Below the pieces are notes generated by a model that had not been told where the DNA came from, did no database searches, and saw nothing but the letters and a program-made list of their open reading frames with translations. Below are positions 59,024-64,000 of a stretch of 64,000 nt of DNA, piece after piece. The translations under genes were made by a program, and so were the position numbers. Numbering within the stretch: the stretch's first letter is position 1; every line of letters begins with the position of its first letter. Origin of the DNA: Pseudomonadota bacterium (GTDB lineage: Bacteria; Desulfobacterota; Binatia; Binatales; Binataceae); contig JAJPJA010000070.1 in assembly GCA_021324455.1 (NCBI GenBank), positions 1 to 64,000 on the forward strand. The letters run 5' to 3'.

Positions 59024-59773
59024 CTAGCCGACCTTCACCGTGCTCTCCAGCGCGTTGCGATTGGGATCGCAGACGTAGCGAACCTTCGGCAGGATCACCT
59101 CGCATTGCGCCCAGGTTGAAATGATCGGATTGGTCAGAGAGAGCAGCCCCTTGGTGCCCCAGGCTTCCTGGTCAATATAAATGAAGTGGGAAAAGCCCCT
59201 GTCCACCTTGGTGAACACGTACTCAGGATCGACCTGCACCAGCACCAGCTTGCCGTCGGCGCGGTTGCGCGCCAGATGCATGCTGGCGATGTACTGGATC
59301 TCACTGCCGGAAATCGGTTCGCGATCCATCATTTCCGCGTCCAGCACGCGGCGCCCGCGCTCGTCATTGATTTCGACCACGATTCGCTCGTGGCGCGGAT
59401 GCAGCATGGCCTTGCCGGGAACCGCGGGAAAACCCCATCGCCGCGCCAGTTCCGCCGCCGCTTTGGGATTATCGACATAGGTCTTGAAGGTGCGCGCACG
59501 CGGACGAAAGCCGGCCCGGCCCACCAGCCGCAGCTCGCCGGTCGTGAACGGACCCCATGGGCTGTCCGGGAAAACCATCACGGTGCATTCGACGTACGGC
59601 GGGATGCTCGGGTTCATCGCCGGCGGCAGCAGGGCGTCGGAACCGGCGGCGGAAACCTCGCTGGTGACGTTGAGCACCTGCGCGTTCTTGAGGCTGAGCG
59701 GCTCAGTGCCGTAGCCGTCAATCTCGGGCGCCGCCGCGGCGATTTCGTTTATATCAAGTGTTCCGAACCTCAT
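59024..59773 (-). CDS. acetoacetate-decarboxylase-like protein (ADC superfamily)
   Basis: 249 aa from ATG 59773, which overlaps the upstream stop as TGATG; the long frame above it is a shadow of the LLM gene. PPYVECTVMVFPDSPWGPFTTGELRLVGRAGFRPRARTFKTYV, RRWGFPAVPGKAMLHPRHERIVVEI and the C-terminal EVILPKVRYVCDPNRN follow the ADC fold plan. In acetoacetate decarboxylase the Schiff-base Lys is in a GxPK segment; here the equivalent reads GFPA, so the catalytic Lys appears absent and another reaction is likely. Coupled to the LLM oxidoreductase. Confidence 0.75.
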   Translation of the reverse strand: MRFGTLDINEIAAAAPEIDGYGTEPLSLKNAQVLNVTSEVSAAGSDALLPPAMNPSIPPYVECTVMVFPDSPWGPFTTGELRLVGRAGFRPRARTFKTYVDNPKAAAELARRWGFPAVPGKAMLHPRHERIVVEINDERGRRVLDAEMMDREPISGSEIQYIASMHLARNRADGKLVLVQVDPEYVFTKVDRGFSHFIYIDQEAWGTKGLLSLTNPIISTWAQCEVILPKVRYVCDPNRNALESTVKVG

Positions 59774-60906
59774 CAGCGACCTCCCGCGGCGGCCACATCT
59801 TCGCGGGCCGCCCCTTGAGCGGCGCTCTGCTCGCGCTTGAAGTGCGGAATGACATGCTTGCCGAACAAGCGCAGACTGTTGAGCACCTGCTCCTGCGGGA
59901 TCATCTCGACCGCCTGGGTCAGAAAATTGATCGAATCGAAGCCGGCCGACTCCCATTTCTTGAGCGTTTTGACGATCCGCTCCGGGTCGCCGATGGCCAC
60001 CCCCTCGGGCACGCCGGCGTTGTCGCTGGGTCCCTGCGCCTGCGAACGGACCGCCGGCAGCAATCCCGCCGAAGCGTACGCCTTGGTCGGATAAGCCTCG
60101 CGGCACATCACGATCTGGTTGGCCAACAGACCGAACTGCATGAACATCCCGGTGCCCTGCTTGATCGCGAACTTGTCGTCCTCGTTGCAGAACAAAAAGG
60201 TCAGCGCGGCGCAGTTGTTGTTGATGACCTGTCCCACCGGCTCGCAGTTCTTGATGTGGCGCCGATACTCCTGCAGCTTCTTTTCCTGCACCGGCAGCGG
60301 ATCGTAGCTGATGCCGAGCGCGCCCATGCCGCGGTCGGCGGCGTCGATTTCCGTGCCCGGGCTGGTGACCGCGACCCACATCGGCGGATGCGGTTTCTGG
60401 TAGGGCTTGGGCAGAATCGCCCGCTCCGGCATCGACCATACCCGTCCCTGGTAGGAGTAGCGCTCCTTGGTCCACATGTCGGGCAGGCAATGCACGTATT
60501 CGTCCCAGGTCTTCTTGGTTTCGTCGGGATTGGCGCGAAAGCCGCCCAGCTCGCACCAGGTGGCGGAGCGTCCGGTGCCGACTTCAAGCCGTCCGCGCGA
60601 CAGGATGTCGAGCACCGCGGTGCGCTCGGCGACCTTGATCGGATGGGTGTATTCGGGGACGCACACCACGATACCGTGGCCCACGCGGATGCGCTTGGTC
60701 TTCATCGCGATGGCGGTCAGGAACAGCTCCGGCGCCGAGCAATGGGAATACTCTTCGAGAAAATGATGCTCAACAGCCCAGGCGTAGTCGAAGCCGACCT
60801 CGTCGGCGAGAGCGGCCTGCTCGAGCGCGTTTTCGTAGACGATCCGTTCCGAGTCGCGAGTCCATGGCCGCGGTACCGATAATTCAAAGAATATCCCGAA
60901 CTTCAT
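59773..60906 (-). CDS. LLM-class (luciferase-like) flavin-dependent oxidoreductase
   Basis: 377 aa from ATG 60906 with AAGGAGG upstream. MKFGIFFELSVPRPW, ALADEVGFDYAWAVEHHFLEEYSHCSAPELFLTAIA, KTKRIRVGHGIVVCVPEYTHPIKVAERTAVLDILSRGRLEVGTGRSATWCELGGF, and KPYQKPHPPMWVAVTSP are all luciferase-like monooxygenase features (TIM barrel, FMN or F420). It likely oxidises a ketone or alkane-type substrate. It forms a two-gene unit with the ADC-like gene downstream. A further monooxygenase gene lies at 63148. Confidence 0.95.
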   Translation of the reverse strand: MKFGIFFELSVPRPWTRDSERIVYENALEQAALADEVGFDYAWAVEHHFLEEYSHCSAPELFLTAIAMKTKRIRVGHGIVVCVPEYTHPIKVAERTAVLDILSRGRLEVGTGRSATWCELGGFRANPDETKKTWDEYVHCLPDMWTKERYSYQGRVWSMPERAILPKPYQKPHPPMWVAVTSPGTEIDAADRGMGALGISYDPLPVQEKKLQEYRRHIKNCEPVGQVINNNCAALTFLFCNEDDKFAIKQGTGMFMQFGLLANQIVMCREAYPTKAYASAGLLPAVRSQAQGPSDNAGVPEGVAIGDPERIVKTLKKWESAGFDSINFLTQAVEMIPQEQVLNSLRLFGKHVIPHFKREQSAAQGAAREDVAAAGGR

Positions 60907-61240
60907 CGCGGTGGTTTCCTCCTTGGGTGGGAGCATGCCCCAGGCGCCGCTCCATCTGGATTCACTATCACGTTTCCACAATTCCGGCCAAAGGGGTAAA
61001 GCGATTTCGCGGCCCACAGCCGCTGCGGAAACCTGCGGCGCCGGGCTTCTCGCGGCTGCCGGAATGCACAGAGGACGGTGTGTCGATCCGAAGCGTCCGC
61101 GCGTTTGCGGATTGGAACCGCTCCGGCATCGGTCAACCAGAGCTCATCGGAGTCCAGCGTTAAATCAAAATCTGCTATTTACAGGCCTTTTTGACTTCCT
61201 CTAACAAAAAGGCATACAATTCTTCCGGGGGGCGGACGTC
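60907..61240. other. intergenic stretch between divergent LLM oxidoreductase and lipoprotein genes
   Basis: 334 bases. The right end holds a good sigma-70 promoter for the lipoprotein gene (61191-61220). The left part has the LLM ribosome binding site (AAGGAGG, minus strand). No gene can be supported. Confidence 0.55.
61191..61220 (+). promoter_or_regulatory. sigma-70-type promoter of the Ala-rich lipoprotein gene
   Basis: TTGACT (61191-61196), 18-base spacer, TACAAT (61215-61220). The transcript would start about 14 bases before the ATG at 61241, giving a very short leader. The AT-rich segment upstream (TTAAATCAAAATCTGC) may serve as an UP element. One of the best promoter matches in the window. 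Confidence 0.65.
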
Positions 61241-62953
61241 ATGGATCAGGGGGGTTGGGCGGCGCGTTGGGGCTGGTTGCTGCTGGCCGCTTTTGTGTCT
61301 TTCTCCTGCACATTCAGCGAACCCAGGGTCAGGCCCGAACCGGTTTTATCTTACCAACAGAATAAGATCTGGCCGGTTGGAGGTATCGGTTCTCCTCAGC
61401 CGACAAATGGGACCGAAGCCCGCCCGCCGCTCCCTTATTCGATGGTGGAATGGCAGCAATACCCGCCTGACCAGGCGCAGGGAAGGCTTATCGGCTACAG
61501 ATGCGTCGAGGGGCCCTCCCTGTGGACCGAACCGGCGCGCAGATTTGGAGAATTTTTCTCCGGGATGGCCAGCAGCCACGACGACTGCGTGTACGTAACC
61601 GCGATGCCCGACACGATTCGGATGTGCCAATACGGCGAACAGGTGCCGGCATTCGGCCCGGCCCAACGCTCGGACGATCATAAGTACACCGACTATGCCA
61701 GGCTGATATCGTGGCAGACCCACGATCTGATCTGGCATTCCGATTACAACTGCTACAACTTTCTGGCCCGCGCGTCGTCGTTCAAAACCAACGCCGGCGT
61801 CAGTCAGGGGGTGATCAGCGCAATCCTCAGCGCTACGACCACCATAATGACGCCGATCAGCAGCGTCCCGGCCCTGGTGCCGACCGCGATCAATGGCGGC
61901 AACAGCGCGATCGGCGGCAGCATCGCGGCGATCAATTCGGGCTACTTTGCCAGCCAGAGTTTCGAGGTGATGGAAGTGGCGATCGAAGCCAAACGCAGGA
62001 TCCTGCGCTCGGAAATCAACGCCCGCATCTGCCGGACCTTTGAGCAGGCGCGGCAGGATGAGAAAAAGGAGGTCTCCCAACCCGCGCCCGATCCCGCCGC
62101 GCGCGCCGCGGCCAACGCCGCCGCCCTGCATGCGCATGCAATCTCCAATTCGCAACTGGCCAGCGCCGCCGCTGACGCGGCCCACGCCGCCACTGCGGCC
62201 ACCGCCGCGGCCGGCTGCGTTGCCCAAGCGCGCGCCGCCGCCAAAGCGGCGGCTGGCGCCGACTATTCCGCCGATGCGGCCCGCAAATATGCCACCCTGG
62301 CGGCCGGGGATGCCGCCCAGGCGCAGGCCGCGGCTGCAAGCGCGATGCGCGACCGCAACGACCCGCTGCGGGCCGATGCCGACCTTAAGCAAGCGATTAC
62401 CGCCTACAGTCTGACGGGGGTTCACGCGGGTGCGGCCGCCGGCGCCACGCGCGCCGCCGCCGCCGCCGCGGCAAGGGTGGCGGCATATGCCGCCAGGGGC
62501 GCTCCGTCCGCCGCATCAGCCGCGGCCAGTGCCGCCGCCGCAGCCGCCGCGGCCGTCGCCGAGCCGCCTTCGGCGCCGCCCAGCTACGCGTCCGGCGACA
62601 ATAAAAAATTCGATGCGGCCTGTTGCGGCAAAGACCCGTGCGCCAAAACGTGTCCCGAAAAGCCGGCTGACCCGTGCGTGCTGCCGGCCACCGAGGATTT
62701 CGACGGCTACCAGCCGGCGCCCTACTGGGACATGCAGCAGGCGATGAGCGACATAAGCGAGTATGACCGAATCTGTTCGTTCGAAGCCGGTTTGGCGGAG
62801 ATGAACCAGGAAGCTGCGGCCAAAAAGAAGGAAGCCAAAGACGCCGAGCAGAACAATCCGCCCACTACCGCCGCCGCCCTGGGCGGCGAGGCGGCGGCGG
62901 GCAATCCGCAATCCTACAAGAACGGCAAAAAGCCGGACAGAAAGAACCGCTGA
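61241..62953 (+). CDS. Ala-rich putative lipoprotein of unknown function
   Basis: 570 aa. N-terminal hydrophobic helix with a lipoprotein-like Cys at 23 (SFSC; imperfect lipobox). Residues 24-250 have many Cys, Tyr and Trp (YRCVEGPSLW, ISWQTHDLIWHSDYNCYNF) and a membrane-like stretch near 190-235 (AILSATTTIMTPISSVPALVPTAI). Residues about 281-443 are dominated by Ala, with long helix-forming runs (e.g. SAAADAAHAATAATAAAG). A Cys cluster follows (C461, C462, C467, C471, C479), and the end is charged and Lys-rich. No family recognised; a cell-envelope spacer or fibre-like role is possible but speculative. Confidence 0.7.
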   Translation: MDQGGWAARWGWLLLAAFVSFSCTFSEPRVRPEPVLSYQQNKIWPVGGIGSPQPTNGTEARPPLPYSMVEWQQYPPDQAQGRLIGYRCVEGPSLWTEPARRFGEFFSGMASSHDDCVYVTAMPDTIRMCQYGEQVPAFGPAQRSDDHKYTDYARLISWQTHDLIWHSDYNCYNFLARASSFKTNAGVSQGVISAILSATTTIMTPISSVPALVPTAINGGNSAIGGSIAAINSGYFASQSFEVMEVAIEAKRRILRSEINARICRTFEQARQDEKKEVSQPAPDPAARAAANAAALHAHAISNSQLASAAADAAHAATAATAAAGCVAQARAAAKAAAGADYSADAARKYATLAAGDAAQAQAAAASAMRDRNDPLRADADLKQAITAYSLTGVHAGAAAGATRAAAAAAARVAAYAARGAPSAASAAASAAAAAAAAVAEPPSAPPSYASGDNKKFDAACCGKDPCAKTCPEKPADPCVLPATEDFDGYQPAPYWDMQQAMSDISEYDRICSFEAGLAEMNQEAAAKKKEAKDAEQNNPPTTAAALGGEAAAGNPQSYKNGKKPDRKNR

Positions 62954-63147
62954 AAATCGCCATCCCCGAACCGCGAGCGCGGAGGACGGCCGAACGGAGC
63001 GGCTTGCTGAGGGAACCGGCCCGTATGCAAGCTGCCCGCAGCGGTTGTCATAAAAACCGCTCTTACCTTTGCTTCAACCGCGTGCCAGCGATCGGGGGCG
63101 CGGCGGACCGCCGGTCAAAAGGCAAGACGCCGCGCCCTCCAGCGATT

Positions 63148-64000
63148 CTACTTGTGGTCGAAGATGAAGTTTTCCTCCATCTTTGCCCGCACGTTCTCCA
63201 TGTGCGTGCAGTAGCGGTTGAAGCCGCCGTTGTAGTTGCCGTCCTGACGGCGGTTGAACTCGCCCTCGAAGTTGTAATAGCCCGGTGTGCAGTCGTGATT
63301 GCGGCTGGTTTTGCCGCGATTCCTGATCACTTCCTGCACCCACCATTCCTCGGCCTCCGGCGTGCAGTCGATGGTGTGATAGCCATGCCGGCGGGTGTAG
63401 TCGATGCACGCGGCGATGTGATCGCCCTGCGCCTGCAGCATGTCGGTCAGGTTGAACTGGAACGACGACTGGTAGCCGCCCATGATGAAAAGGTTGGGAT
63501 AGCCGTGAGAATGGATTCCCACCAGCGTGCGCATCCCGTCGCGATACTTGTCGTTGAGCTCCAGCCCGTTCCTGCCCCTGATCTCGTTATAGATGCCGGT
63601 TTTCTGGACCTCGAATCCGGTGGCATAGATCAGCAGATCGAGTTTGTACTCTTTGCCCTCGAACACCGGTCCGTTTTCGTTGATCTCGGTGATCCCCTTG
63701 CCGTGGGTATCCACCAGGTGGACGTTGGGACGATTGAAGGTGGGAAGGTAATCGTTGTCAAAGCAGGGGCGCTTGCACATGAACATGTACCACGGTTTGA
63801 GCGACTCCGCCGTGGCCTTGTCCTTGACGATCTGCTCGATGCGGCGGTGGATCTTCATCATGTATTCGATATTGGCGTTTTCCTGGCGGCGGATTTTCTC
63901 CTCCAACGGCAGGCCCGCCGCTTCGCCGCGCTGATCCTCCATCGCCTTGGACTGCATGCGGGCATGTTCACGCCGCTTGGCCTGCCATCCGGGCTTCAGG
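63148..64000 (-). CDS. flavin-containing / Baeyer-Villiger-type monooxygenase, C-terminal part
   Basis: Partial: the frame is open to the window edge, giving 283 residues of the C-terminal part. LKPWYMFMCKRPCFDNDYLPTFNRPNVHLVDTHGKGITEINENGPVFEGKEYKLDLLIYATGFEVQ is the conserved late part of flavin monooxygenases related to cyclohexanone/phenylacetone monooxygenase, with the YATGF segment. FNLTDMLQAQGDHIAACIDYTRRHG and CTPGYYNFEGEF are C-terminal hallmarks. It probably inserts oxygen into ketones using NADPH and FAD. The dinucleotide-binding domains lie outside the window. About 190 bases without a gene separate it from the lipoprotein gene. Confidence 0.93.
   Translation of the reverse strand, partial: LKPGWQAKRREHARMQSKAMEDQRGEAAGLPLEEKIRRQENANIEYMMKIHRRIEQIVKDKATAESLKPWYMFMCKRPCFDNDYLPTFNRPNVHLVDTHGKGITEINENGPVFEGKEYKLDLLIYATGFEVQKTGIYNEIRGRNGLELNDKYRDGMRTLVGIHSHGYPNLFIMGGYQSSFQFNLTDMLQAQGDHIAACIDYTRRHGYHTIDCTPEAEEWWVQEVIRNRGKTSRNHDCTPGYYNFEGEFNRRQDGNYNGGFNRYCTHMENVRAKMEENFIFDHK

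Noticed and set aside
59774-60556. Long N-terminal extension of the ADC-like frame
   Set aside because: Lies in another frame across the LLM oxidoreductase; the real start is the ATG at 59773.
1-64000. tRNA, rRNA, CRISPR array, IS elements, attachment sites
   Set aside because: None recognised on either strand. No transposase or integrase frame was found and no regularly spaced repeat.

Overview
The window is GC-rich DNA (roughly 60-65% G+C by eye) that is almost entirely coding. It looks like a chromosomal piece from a free-living Gram-negative bacterium, since it carries outer-membrane polysaccharide export, Gram-negative lipoprotein and secretion signals, and many catabolic genes. The mix of short-chain dehydrogenases, EthD proteins, CaiB-type CoA transferases, LLM flavin oxidoreductases, DUF1329 and YCII proteins is typical of soil or sediment lineages such as Binatota, Desulfobacterota or Rokubacteria. 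That taxonomic guess is inference only; no rRNA or tRNA gene was seen.

Layout. Positions 1-506 hold the end of an SDR gene. From 8001 down to 523, on the minus strand, runs a tight gene string: guaB, ddl, rdgB, a glycosyltransferase, a MscS channel with a cyclic-nucleotide domain, an EthD protein and an SDR. An intrinsic terminator hairpin sits directly upstream of the guaB ribosome binding site. A long intergenic stretch (8051-8853) contains a perfect 21-bp palindrome abutting a possible gene remnant. From 35117 down to 8854 lies a 26-kb minus-strand exopolysaccharide / O-antigen-like cluster: a Wzc/GumC-type tyrosine kinase, an O-antigen ligase with TPRs, a MurJ-like flippase, a polymerase-like membrane protein, sugar epimerases, oxidoreductases and methyltransferases, at least six glycosyltransferases including the priming one, and an asparagine synthetase. 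The matching outer-membrane export protein and a small secreted protein lie divergently at 35805-37585.

The right half (38149-64000) is a mosaic of short catabolic and stress operons: a MaoC-like hydratase divergent from an IclR regulator with repeated TTGTACAA sites, a DUF1329 protein, a double CaiB/BaiF CoA transferase, an SDR, a BaiN-like flavoprotein, an acyl-CoA-dehydrogenase-like protein, an RraA-like protein, a peroxiredoxin, a SnoaL-like protein, a secreted esterase, EthD and YCII proteins, a serine hydrolase, a malic enzyme, Hsp20, a remnant of acetolactate decarboxylase, an acetoacetate-decarboxylase-like protein, an LLM oxidoreductase, an Ala-rich lipoprotein and a partial Baeyer-Villiger-type monooxygenase.

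The most notable signal is the peroxiredoxin at 49228-49674. A single in-frame TGA stands exactly where the peroxidatic cysteine codon belongs, with an unbroken family-like sequence on both sides and a stem-loop immediately downstream. It is therefore read as a selenocysteine-containing Bcp/PrxQ-type peroxiredoxin.
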